Positions 27,595 through 35,215 of a stretch of 41,438 bases of DNA are shown here, piece after piece; positions within the stretch are counted from its first letter, which is position 1; each line of letters begins with the position of its first letter. The notes under the pieces are model-generated. The model saw nothing but the letters and a program-made list of their open reading frames with translations, did no database searches and was not told where the DNA came from. Source of the DNA: Herbaspirillum frisingense (GTDB taxonomy: Bacteria; Pseudomonadota; Gammaproteobacteria; Burkholderiales; Burkholderiaceae_D); NCBI GenBank assembly GCA_009914615.1, contig WNDX01000020.1, positions 1 through 41,438 of the forward strand, written 5' to 3'. The translations under genes were made by a program, and so were the position numbers.

Positions 27595-28695
27595 ATGAAC
27601 CAGACGAATTCTTCCACCGCTTCCCGCATCGCCACGCTGGCAGCCGCTTCGGCGCTGACGCTGGCCGCCGCTCCGGCCGGTGCGGCCACCGTGGCCTACG
27701 TCTCTCACGCCGACAGCCAGGACATCTACGTGCTGCAGCTCAACGCCGACGGCAGCGTCAATCTGATCGACAAGGTCGATACCGGCAGCACCGTGATGCC
27801 GCTGGCGATCAGCCCCGACCACAAGTTCCTGTATGCGTCGCTGCGCGGCCAGCCGTATTCGGTGGTGAGCTACGCGATCGATCCGGCCAGCGGCAAGCTC
27901 AAGGCCTTGGCCAAGGCGCCGCTGGCCGACAACATGGCCAATATCGCGACCGACAAGACCGGCCGCTATCTGTTCGGCGCCTCCTATACCGGCAACCGGA
28001 TCTCGGTCAACGCCATCGGCGCCGACGGCACCGTGCAGACGCCGCCGCTGGCGGTGATCCCCACCGGCAAGAACGCGCACTCGGCCCAGGTCGATCCGGA
28101 CAACGGCTTCCTGTTCGCCTCCAATCTGGGCAGCGATGTGATCATGCAGTTCCGCTTCGACGCCGCCACCGGCAAGGTCGCGCCCAACGATCCGCCGTCC
28201 GTGGCGACCAAGGCCGGCGCCGGTCCGCGCCACTTCGTGTTCTCCAGCGACAAGCGTTTCGTCTATTCGACCAACGAGCTGGATGGCACGGTCAACACCT
28301 ACGGCTATGACGCCAAGACCGGCACGCTGAAACTGCAGGCCACCGATTCGGCGCTGCCGGAAGGTTTCAAGACCAGCGAGCAACTGGCCACCGCCGACCT
28401 GCACCTGACGCCGGATGGCCACTTCCTCTACGCCACCGAGCGCACCTCCAACACGCTCTCGGGCTATCGTGTCGATGCCGTCAGCGGCAGGCTGGAACGC
28501 ATCCTCAACATTCCCACCGAGACCCAGCCGCGCGGTTTCAACATCGATCCGCAAGGTCGCTACCTGCTGGCGGTGGGGCAGAAGGCCGGGTTGACCAGCT
28601 ACGCCATCGACCGCGACAGCGGCGCGCTCAAGCCGCTTTTCCGCTACACGCTGGGCCGCAATCCCAACTGGGTGGAGATCATCGACCTGCCCTGA
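27595..28695 (+). CDS. Exported lactonase, seven-bladed beta-propeller (Pgl/YbhE-like)
   Basis: A 366-residue protein with a signal peptide (about residues 1-31, APAGAA cleavage region) followed by a beta-propeller of the 6-phosphogluconolactonase/YbhE type (lactonase family, PF10282): repeated YVSHADSQDIYVLQL, FLYASLRGQP, SPDHKFLYAS, LTPDGHFLYATERTSN. Cytosolic relatives hydrolyse 6-phosphogluconolactone. An exported version inside an aldarate cluster suggests hydrolysis of sugar-acid lactones (galactaro- or glucaro-lactones, or aldonolactones) in the periplasm before uptake; this is inference. AAGGAGACG precedes the ATG. Confidence 0.82.
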   Translation: MNQTNSSTASRIATLAAASALTLAAAPAGAATVAYVSHADSQDIYVLQLNADGSVNLIDKVDTGSTVMPLAISPDHKFLYASLRGQPYSVVSYAIDPASGKLKALAKAPLADNMANIATDKTGRYLFGASYTGNRISVNAIGADGTVQTPPLAVIPTGKNAHSAQVDPDNGFLFASNLGSDVIMQFRFDAATGKVAPNDPPSVATKAGAGPRHFVFSSDKRFVYSTNELDGTVNTYGYDAKTGTLKLQATDSALPEGFKTSEQLATADLHLTPDGHFLYATERTSNTLSGYRVDAVSGRLERILNIPTETQPRGFNIDPQGRYLLAVGQKAGLTSYAIDRDSGALKPLFRYTLGRNPNWVEIIDLP

Positions 28696-28722
28696 GCCAG
28701 GCGGCCCCTGTCGCGATGACTT

Positions 28723-28750
28723 GCCGGGATGTTGCCCGGCCAGCACTTTT
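28723..28750 (+). terminator. Possible terminator behind the lactonase gene
   Basis: GCCGGG-ATGTTG-CCCGGC is followed after seven bases by TTTTTG; the gap makes it a weak candidate. Confidence 0.4.
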
Positions 28751-28970
28751 TGTCCACTATCTGAACCCCGTTTGATCCAAAACAGGCCGGGGCGGGCATT
28801 CTCATTGCAAAATCGACACGGGGAAAGTTCATCCTTGCGGGCCTAACGGGGAAATAGGGCCGTTTTCGCCGATTTGCTGGTTTATTGGACGAATGGCTTC
28901 TTGCTGTATCTTCGGCGGCAGTGTTTTTTCATTTGTTGTGTGTTGTAAAAAAATTAAGCGGAGAGAGGGA

Positions 28971-30746
28971 ATGCGAAATCTGACGGTTCGCTTCAGCCTG
29001 ATGAGCGCGTTGGCGCTGTTTTCATGCATGATCGTGGTCGGCGCCGGCGTCGGCATCTTTGCCCTGGGCCGGGCCAACCAGGCTACCGAGTACGTCCATC
29101 AACTGGCCCAGCGCACGCTGGTGATCAACGACGCCTACAAGGACACCACGCGCACCCGCGCGGCGCAGACCCGCGTCTATGCGACAGCGATGGAAAAGGG
29201 CGACCCGGCGGTGGCCGAGGCGGCCTACAAGAGCGCCCAGGCCAGCTATGAACGTGGCCTGAAATTCGTCGAGGAATTCGCCAAGCTGCCCGATCTGGAC
29301 GGCCAGGATCCGGCGATCAAGACCGAACTGATCGAGTCGGCCAAGGTCCTGAACGATCACCTCAAGCAGGCCGATACGCTGCTCAAGGCCGGCGACGTGG
29401 CTGCCTATTCGACGCTCAACACCAAGTAGATCAGCCCCGGTGGCACGCGCTTCTCGGTGGCGCTGGAGAAGTACCAGAAGCGCGCCATGGAGCTCAGCGA
29501 CAAGGTCGCCGATGAGCGCAGCCGCGAATACAGCATGGTGGTCTGGCTGGTGGTGGTGGGCCTGATCGGCGCCATGATCCTGGTGCTGGTGGTGCACTTC
29601 ATGCTGCGCAACATCGTGCTGACCCCGCTGAACCGCGCGGTGCACCTGCTGGATCTGGTGGCCAACGGCGACCTGACCACCAAGGTGGATGTCGAGAGCA
29701 GCAACGAGATCGGCCGCCTGTTCTCGGCCATCCGCAGCATGCAGCAAAGCCTGCTCAATACCGTGTCGCGCGTGCGCGGCAGCTCCGAGAGCATCGACAC
29801 CAGCGCCAAGGAAATCGCCGCCGGCAACATGGACCTGTCCTCGCGCACCGAGCAACAGGCCAGTTCGCTGGAAGAGACCGCGGCATCGATGGAAGAATTG
29901 ACCGGCACCGTGCGCCAGAACGCAGAGAACGCCATGCAGGCCAACCAGCTGGCGCATTCCGCTTCCACCACTGCCAGCAAGGGTGGCGAAGTGGTGTCGC
30001 AGGTGGTCGATACCATGCAGGCCATCAATGATTCCTCGCGCAAGATCGTGGACATCATCAGCGTGATCGATGGTATCGCGTTCCAGACCAACATCCTGGC
30101 GCTGAACGCCGCGGTGGAAGCGGCTCGCGCCGGCGAACAGGGCCGCGGCTTTGCCGTGGTCGCTTCCGAAGTGCGCTCGCTGGCCCAGCGCTCGGCGGCG
30201 GCGGCCAAGGAAATCAAATCGCTGATCGATGACTCGGTGGAAAAGGTCTCTGCCGGCAGCCAGTTGGTTGAACAGGCCGGCATGACCATGAGCGACGTGG
30301 TGGACAGCGTGCAGCGCGTGACCGACATCGTCGGCGAGATCGCCGAAGCCAGCCGCGAGCAGAGCACCGGCATCGAGCAGGTCAACCAGGCCATCGCCCA
30401 GATGGACGAAGTGACCCAGCAGAACGCCGCGCTGGTGGAGCAGGCTGCCGCCGCTGCGCAATCGCTGCAAGCCCAGGCCACCAACCTGGTGGGGGCGGTC
30501 AGCATCTTCAAGATCGACGCGCATGCGGCCGTTGCCGCGGCGCCGGTGCGTGCGGCTGCGCCCAAGCGCGCACCGGTGGCGCCGGCTGCCGTGGCAAGCC
30601 CAGCCGCCGTCTCTGCCGCTCCCAAGGAAGCAGCGGCCGCGGCCCCCAAGAGCGCGCCCAAGCTACCGACGCCGGCAGCCGCCAAGCCTGCCAGCGCGGC
30701 CAGCAGCCGGGCCAAGGATGACAGCCAGGATTGGGAAGAATTCTGA
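28971..30746 (+). pseudogene. Methyl-accepting chemotaxis protein with in-frame TAG
   Basis: A 591-codon chemoreceptor frame preceded by GAGAGAGGGA. Codon 153 (29427-29429) is TAG: STLNTK-stop-ISPGGTRFSVALEKYQ. Downstream the frame is intact to the end. The parts are membrane segment 1 (about 10-32), a four-helix-bundle-type periplasmic domain (about 35-190, broken by the TAG), membrane segment 2 (about 192-215), HAMP, a signalling domain ([20 protein letters not shown]), a Pro/Ala-rich linker and the tether DWEEF. A single C-to-T change from CAG would explain it. The sensor lies between the aldarate genes, so it may have sensed sugar diacids. Whether the receptor is dead, suppressed or misread cannot be told from sequence. 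Confidence 0.82.
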
Positions 30747-30764
30747 TCAGGTGCTGGCGTTCCG

Positions 30765-30798
30765 AAAAAACCTCCGTCCAAGACGGAGGTTTTTTTTC
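30765..30798 (+). terminator. Strong terminator behind the second chemoreceptor
   Basis: AAAAAACCTCCGTC-CAA-GACGGAGGTTTTTTTT; the flanking A and T tracts make it work on both strands. Confidence 0.92.
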
Positions 30799-30832
30799 GC
30801 CCCCGGTTTTTCATGCGCGTGTTCGCACCGGG

Positions 30833-30860
30833 CAAAAAAAGCGCCGGAAGATCCGGCGCC
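30833..30860 (-). terminator. Terminator of the kdgD/semialdehyde dehydrogenase operon
   Basis: On the minus strand GGCGCCGG-ATCTT-CCGGCGC is followed by TTTTTTT, 50 bp behind the dehydrogenase stop. Confidence 0.9.
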
Positions 30861-30910
30861 ATGGCGAAGCATCCGCGGGCCGTGCATGGCGGCCCGCCGG
30901 GTGTGTGTGA

Positions 30911-32347
30911 TCAGGCTTGGGTATAGGCGGTCTTGACCGTGGTGTAGAACTCCGCGGCGTAAGTGCCTTGTTCGCGGGAGCCATAGCTGGAGCCTTTGCG
31001 GCCGCCGAACGGCACGTGGTAGTCCACGCCCGCGGTGGCGGTGTTGACCATCACCATGCCGGCCTGGGCGTGACGCTTGAAGTGCGTGGCGTACTTCAGC
31101 GAGGTGGTGCAGATGCCCGAAGACAGGCCGAACTCGGTGTCGTTGGCCAGTTGCAGCGCGTGCTCGTAGTTGTCGGCGGGGATCACCGCGGCCACCGGGC
31201 CGAAGATTTCCTCGCGCGAGATGCGCATGTCGTTGTGGGCATCGGCGAACAGGGCCGGGGCCATGAAGAAGCCGTCGGTCTCGCGCGCGATGCGCTCGCC
31301 GCCGGCCACCAGCTTGGCGCCTTCATCCTTGCCGATGGCCACATAGGACATGTCCTGATCCAACTGCGACTGATCGACCACCGGGCCGATATGGGTGTCC
31401 TTCTGCAGCGCGTGGCCGACCTTGACCTTGGCCAACTGTTCGCGCGCGGCGTCGATGAAGCGCGGATAGATGCCTTTCTCGACGATCAGGCGGCTCGATG
31501 CCGTGCAGCGCTGGCCGGTGGAGAAGAAGGCGCCTTGCACGGCGGCGGTCACGGCGACGTCGAGGTCGGCGTCGTTGAGCACCACCATCGGGTTCTTGCC
31601 GCCCATCTCCAGCTGGAACTTGGCCATGCGCGCGATCGCGCCCTGCGCCACGCGATTGCCGGTGGCCACCGAGCCGGTGAAGGAAATGCCCGCCACGCGG
31701 CGGTCTTCGATGAAGCGCTGGCCGACCACCGAACCGCGGCCCATCACCAGGTTGAACACGCCAGCCGGGATGCCCGAGCGGCTGATGATGTCGGCAATCG
31801 CCCAGCCCGAACCCGGCACCAGTTCCGCCGGCTTGAACAGCACGGTGTTGCCGTAGGCCAGGGCGGGCGCGATCTTCCAGGCCGGGATGGCCAACGGGAA
31901 GTTCCACGGCGCGATGATGCCGATCACGCCCAGTGGTTCGCGGGTGATTTCCACGTCCATGCCGGGACGCACGGAGGCCAGCTTGTCACCGCGGATGCGC
32001 AGCGCCTCGGCGGCGAAGAACTTGAAGATGTTGCCGGCGCGGGTGGCTTCGCCGATGCCTTCGGGCAGGGTCTTGCCTTCTTCGCGCGAGAGCAGGGCGC
32101 CCAGTTCTTCGCGGCGCGCCAGGATTTCGCTGCCGATCTTGTCCAGCGCGTCGGCGCGCGCCTGGATGCTGCCGGTGCTCCAGGCCGGGAAGGCGGCGTG
32201 GGCGGCGGCGATGGCGATCTCGGTCTGGGCCGCATCGGCCTGGGCGTATTCGCCGATCACGTCCGACAGGTCGGAGGGATTGATGTTCTTGTTGATGCCG
32301 GCGCCTGGCAGCCATTCGCCGTTGATGTAGTTCGCAAATTGGGACAT
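30911..32347 (-). CDS. 2-oxoglutarate semialdehyde dehydrogenase (aldehyde dehydrogenase)
   Basis: A 478-residue NAD(P)-dependent aldehyde dehydrogenase from the start MSQFANYINGEWLPG, preceded by AGGAGC; the frame is open 17 codons further but without a start signal. The catalytic Cys281 is in GQRCTASSR, the general base Glu247 in LEMGGKNP and the cofactor-binding ITREPLGVIGIIAPWNFP stretch lies near 135-151. Together with KdgD directly upstream, it should oxidise 2-oxoglutarate semialdehyde (2,5-dioxopentanoate) to 2-oxoglutarate, the last step of oxidative aldarate catabolism. It follows kdgD after 155 bp. Confidence 0.88.
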   Translation of the reverse strand: MSQFANYINGEWLPGAGINKNINPSDLSDVIGEYAQADAAQTEIAIAAAHAAFPAWSTGSIQARADALDKIGSEILARREELGALLSREEGKTLPEGIGEATRAGNIFKFFAAEALRIRGDKLASVRPGMDVEITREPLGVIGIIAPWNFPLAIPAWKIAPALAYGNTVLFKPAELVPGSGWAIADIISRSGIPAGVFNLVMGRGSVVGQRFIEDRRVAGISFTGSVATGNRVAQGAIARMAKFQLEMGGKNPMVVLNDADLDVAVTAAVQGAFFSTGQRCTASSRLIVEKGIYPRFIDAAREQLAKVKVGHALQKDTHIGPVVDQSQLDQDMSYVAIGKDEGAKLVAGGERIARETDGFFMAPALFADAHNDMRISREEIFGPVAAVIPADNYEHALQLANDTEFGLSSGICTTSLKYATHFKRHAQAGMVMVNTATAGVDYHVPFGGRKGSSYGSREQGTYAAEFYTTVKTAYTQA

Positions 32348-32403
32348 CGCGTTTGCTCCTGGAATTGCTATCGGTATGCGCGCGGCGGCGCCGCGCAAAT
32401 GGA

Positions 32404-32433
32404 GAAGGGGCCCCAGTTTCCTGCGGCCCCTTC
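32404..32433. repeat. Inverted repeat between kdgD and the dehydrogenase gene
   Basis: GAAGGGGCC and GGCCCCTTC form a 9 bp stem around a 12-base loop in the kdgD-dehydrogenase spacer. No T-run follows on the minus strand. It may protect or attenuate the downstream part of the transcript. Confidence 0.45.
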
Positions 32434-32502
32434 GGGGTGCCGTGAGGCGCGGCGCTGCATGCGGATGGCGGCGCTGCGCTGGCTCACGGTTGTGCCTGCG
32501 GC

Positions 32503-33417
32503 TTATTGCGGGCCGAGCTTCTTGATCAGCGCGGCCAGTTCTTCGTGCTCTTCCGGGGTGCAGTCGGTCAGCGGGGTGCGCACCGGACCTGCGTCGTGGC
32601 CCACGATCTTGGCGCCGGCCTTGACGATGGACACGGCGTAACCGGCCTTGCGGTTGCGGATGGCCAGGTAGGGCAGGAAGAATTCGTCGATCAGCTTGCC
32701 GACGGTGTCGTGGTCATCCTTGGCGATCGCTTCGTAGAACTGCACGGCGGTCTTGGGGATGAAGTTGAACACGGCCGAGGAATACACCGGCACGCCCAGC
32801 GCCTTGTAGGCCGCGGCATAGACTTCCGCGGTCGGCAGGCCGCCCAGGTAGGTGAAGCGGTCGCCCAGCTTGCGGCGGATGTGGACCATCGGCTCGATCT
32901 CGCCGATGCCGTCCTTGAAGCCGATCAGGTTGGGGCAACGGTCGGCCAGCTTTTGCAGGGTCTCGGCGTTGAGCTTGCACACGGCGCGGTTATAGATGAT
33001 GACGCCGAACTTGACCGATTTGCAGACGGCTTCCACGTGGGCGGCGATGCCGTCCTGGCTGGCTTCGGTCAGGTAGTGCGGCATCAGCAGGATGCCGTGC
33101 GCGCCCAGGCGTTCGGCTTCTTGCGCGTAAGCGATGGCAGCGCGGGTGGAACCGCCGGCGCCGGCGATGATGGGCACCTTGCCGCGGCAGGTGTCGACGG
33201 CGGTGCGGATGATGTCGGAGTACTCGCCCGGGACCAGGGAGAAGAACTCACCGGTGCCGCCGGCGGCGAACAGGGCGCTGGCGCCGTACGGGGCCAGCCA
33301 TTCCAGGCGCTCGATATAGGTCTTCGGGCGGAAGTCGCCTTGCTCGTCGAAGTCGGTCAGCGGGAACGACAGCAGGCCGGAAGAGAGGATCTGTTTAAGG
33401 TCTTGGGGTGTGTACAT
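32503..33417 (-). CDS. kdgD: 5-dehydro-4-deoxyglucarate dehydratase KdgD
   Basis: A 304-residue enzyme of the DapA/NAL superfamily. The Schiff-base Lys168 is in LIGFKDGIG, the catalytic Tyr142 in IIYNRAV and the carboxylate-binding GGTGEFFSL at 53-61 is typical of KdgD. It dehydrates and decarboxylates 5-dehydro-4-deoxyglucarate to 2-oxoglutarate semialdehyde. The ATG of MYTPQDLKQ is chosen, as it gives the usual family length (about 303) and has GAGC upstream; a TTG four codons earlier is the alternative. Its promoter region carries operator site C and a 19 bp palindrome. Confidence 0.92.
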   Translation of the reverse strand: MYTPQDLKQILSSGLLSFPLTDFDEQGDFRPKTYIERLEWLAPYGASALFAAGGTGEFFSLVPGEYSDIIRTAVDTCRGKVPIIAGAGGSTRAAIAYAQEAERLGAHGILLMPHYLTEASQDGIAAHVEAVCKSVKFGVIIYNRAVCKLNAETLQKLADRCPNLIGFKDGIGEIEPMVHIRRKLGDRFTYLGGLPTAEVYAAAYKALGVPVYSSAVFNFIPKTAVQFYEAIAKDDHDTVGKLIDEFFLPYLAIRNRKAGYAVSIVKAGAKIVGHDAGPVRTPLTDCTPEEHEELAALIKKLGPQ

Positions 33418-33475
33418 GGTTTCGCTCAACGCCGTAAGAATTGGATGGATGAATCTGTGTTTTTAGTTTTATGCC

Positions 33476-33494
33476 GATATCCTAATAGGATATC
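33476..33494. promoter_or_regulatory. Perfect 19 bp palindrome in the kdgD promoter
   Basis: GATATCCTAATAGGATATC has two perfect 9-base arms around one base. It covers the candidate -10 element of kdgD and lies one base beside operator site C. It is probably a second operator, either of the same GntR protein or of another regulator. Confidence 0.6.
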
Positions 33495-33507
33495 AGTCAT
33501 CGTACAA
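33479..33507 (-). promoter_or_regulatory. Candidate kdgD promoter
   Basis: On the minus strand TTGTAC (33502-33507) and TAGGAT (33479-33484) are spaced by 17 bp. The -35 lies inside operator site C and the -10 inside the 19 bp palindrome, a layout suited to repression. Confidence 0.5.
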
Positions 33508-33511
33508 CATG
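33496..33511. promoter_or_regulatory. Candidate GntR operator, site C
   Basis: GTCATCGTACAACATG; its right half is identical to that of site A, and its bottom strand shares GTTGTACGATG with site B. Confidence 0.6.
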
Positions 33512-33632
33512 AAATTGCAGAAAGCCAGCACTTTTTAGGGCGATGTTTTATTGCGGTGTTGTCGGAGGGGAATGCTGCAGAGTGTCTGCTGCCGGGCCGG
33601 CCTGACGCCGACCCGCAGCGGGAGAGGGGAGA

Positions 33633-34403
33633 TCAGGCGGCCGGTGCGGCGGCGCCCGATTCGGCTTCCTGTTGCGCGCGGCGCAGGCGCTCGCGGCTGT
33701 TGGTGAGGTGATTGCGCATGGCCGCGCGCGCGGCTTCGGTGTCGCCGCGGGCGATCGCTTCATAGATGTCTTCGTGTTCGCGCTGCACGCGGTCCAGGTA
33801 GCTGGCCTGCTGGTCGTGCGCCAGTTCGGCGGTGTTGAGACGCTTGCGCGGGATCACGCCCATGCCGAGGTGGCTGATGATCTCGATGAAGTAACGGTTG
33901 CCGGTCGCGTTGGCGATGGCGAAGTGGAAGCGGAAATCGGGGCCGACCGTATCGCCGCCGGCCTGCTGGTTCTCGCGGAAGGCGTCCAGCGCCTCGCGGA
34001 TCTCCTGCAGTTGTTCGTCGGTGCGGCGCGCCGCGGCCAGGCCGGCGGTTTCGGTTTCCAGGCTGATGCGCAGTTCCAGCAGCGCCAGCAGGTCGCGCAT
34101 GGTGGTGATGGTGGCCGGATCGATATTGATGTTGGACCCCTTCTTGGCTTCCAGCACGAAGGTGCCGATGCCATGGCGGGTTTCCACCAGGCCGGCGGCC
34201 TGCAGGCGCGAGATCGCTTCGCGCACCACGGTGCGCGAGACGCCCTGGGTCTGCATGATCTCGGATTCGGTAGGCAGCTTGTCTCCCGGATTGAGGCCGC
34301 CGTTGTTGATCATCGCCGACAGCGCGCCCACCACTTCCTGCGACAGGCTCTGGGTTTTGCGGCGCGGGCGCAGCAGTGGATTGGGGGTATCGCTTACATC
34401 CAT
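33633..34403 (-). CDS. GntR-family (FadR/FCD) regulator of the aldarate genes
   Basis: A 256-residue regulator. The N-terminal GntR winged helix covers about residues 17-85 (LSQEVVGALSAMI, PTESEIMQTQGVSRTVVREAISRLQAAGLV), and the C-terminal all-helical FCD effector domain about 105-230, with the metal-binding His/Asp positions recognisable in FRFHFAIANATGN and in the later HEDIYEAI and MRNHL segments. It is transcribed towards kdgD, 215 bp apart, and probably represses kdgD-dehydrogenase and the aldarate transporter at the sites sharing TGTTGTACGA, with a sugar-acid intermediate as inducer. The regulon is inference from site distribution. Confidence 0.87.
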   Translation of the reverse strand: MDVSDTPNPLLRPRRKTQSLSQEVVGALSAMINNGGLNPGDKLPTESEIMQTQGVSRTVVREAISRLQAAGLVETRHGIGTFVLEAKKGSNINIDPATITTMRDLLALLELRISLETETAGLAAARRTDEQLQEIREALDAFRENQQAGGDTVGPDFRFHFAIANATGNRYFIEIISHLGMGVIPRKRLNTAELAHDQQASYLDRVQREHEDIYEAIARGDTEAARAAMRNHLTNSRERLRRAQQEAESGAAAPAA

Positions 34404-34612
34404 ATCGTTCTAATTGAAAGGCGGGCGCGAAGCGGCTTGTCGTTTTTCGGGGTGGTCCGCGGCCGTCAGATGAAAAAAGTGTTGGGACATCTTACCAGAT
34501 CGATAAGGGGCAATCGACCGGAAATGCCGGCCGGAAGCATGACTTTGGCGCAATTTCCGGATTCCCGCGAAGGGCGCCACCTTGATTTGGCGATTTTGCC
34601 CCGATTTGGTAC

Positions 34613-34641
34613 CTGACAGAATTAGTCGGGTTTGATATACT
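34613..34641 (+). promoter_or_regulatory. Sigma-70 promoter of the isc operon
   Basis: CTGACA (34613-34618) and TATACT (34636-34641) are spaced by exactly 17 bp, 62 bp before the iscR start. Confidence 0.8.
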
Positions 34642-34661
34642 TGACTCAAATATTCGGGAAT
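34637..34661 (+). promoter_or_regulatory. Type-1 IscR binding site
   Basis: A 25 bp stretch beginning ATACTTGACT and ending ATTCGGGAAT follows the E. coli type-1 IscR consensus (ATA-SYY-GACT-RWWWY-AGTC-RRS-TAT) closely. It overlaps the -10 element, so [2Fe-2S]-IscR can repress its own operon when cluster supply is sufficient. Confidence 0.75.
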
Positions 34662-34702
34662 TCAGGGCAGCGGGATCAACTTGTTTCTGGAGCAGGAATT
34701 TC

Positions 34703-35197
34703 ATGCGTCTAACCACCAAAGGCCGTTTTGCCGTGACAGCGATGATCGACCTGGCTTTGCGCCAGGGCAACGGTCCCGTCACGCTGTCCGCGATCAGCGA
34801 GCGCCAGGAAATTTCTTTATCATATCTGGAGCAGTTGTTCGGCAAGCTGCGCCGTCACCAGATCGTCGAGTCCGTGCGCGGGCCCGGCGGCGGCTACAAC
34901 CTCGCCCGCAAGGCGGCGGACGTATCGGTGGCTGACATCATCATCGCGGTGGATGAACCGCTCGATGCGACCCAGTGCGGCGGCAAGGAAAATTGCCACA
35001 GCGCGTCCCACCCCGGCGGCGCGCGCTGTATGACGCATGACCTGTGGTCGACCCTGAACGAAAAGATGGTCGAGTACCTGGATTCGGTCTCGTTGCAAGA
35101 CCTGGTCGACCAGCAGAAAGAACACAAGCCGACGGAGCTTCGCCCCGCCGACAAGCAGAGCGTGGTGGTGATGCACCGCCCGCAAGCCGCAGCCTGA
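34703..35197 (+). CDS. iscR: Fe-S cluster assembly transcriptional regulator IscR
   Basis: A 164-residue Rrf2-family regulator beginning MRLTTKGRFAVTAMIDLAL, with the winged helix (about 1-80). The [2Fe-2S] ligands are Cys92, Cys98, Cys109 and His112. The gap between the second and third Cys is ten residues (E. coli five), because of an insertion rich in Ser, His, Pro and Gly. It senses the cluster state of the cell and represses the isc operon in its holo form. It is the first gene of the operon, followed by iscS 18 bp later. Confidence 0.95.
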   Translation: MRLTTKGRFAVTAMIDLALRQGNGPVTLSAISERQEISLSYLEQLFGKLRRHQIVESVRGPGGGYNLARKAADVSVADIIIAVDEPLDATQCGGKENCHSASHPGGARCMTHDLWSTLNEKMVEYLDSVSLQDLVDQQKEHKPTELRPADKQSVVVMHRPQAAA

Positions 35198-35215
35198 TTT
35201 GGAGCACGAAGACAT

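Noticed and set aside
28822-28875. Possible FliA (sigma-28) promoter before the second chemoreceptor (GAAAGTTC and GCCGATTT)
   Set aside because: The two elements do not have the required 11-base spacing, and no partner with good agreement was found for either.
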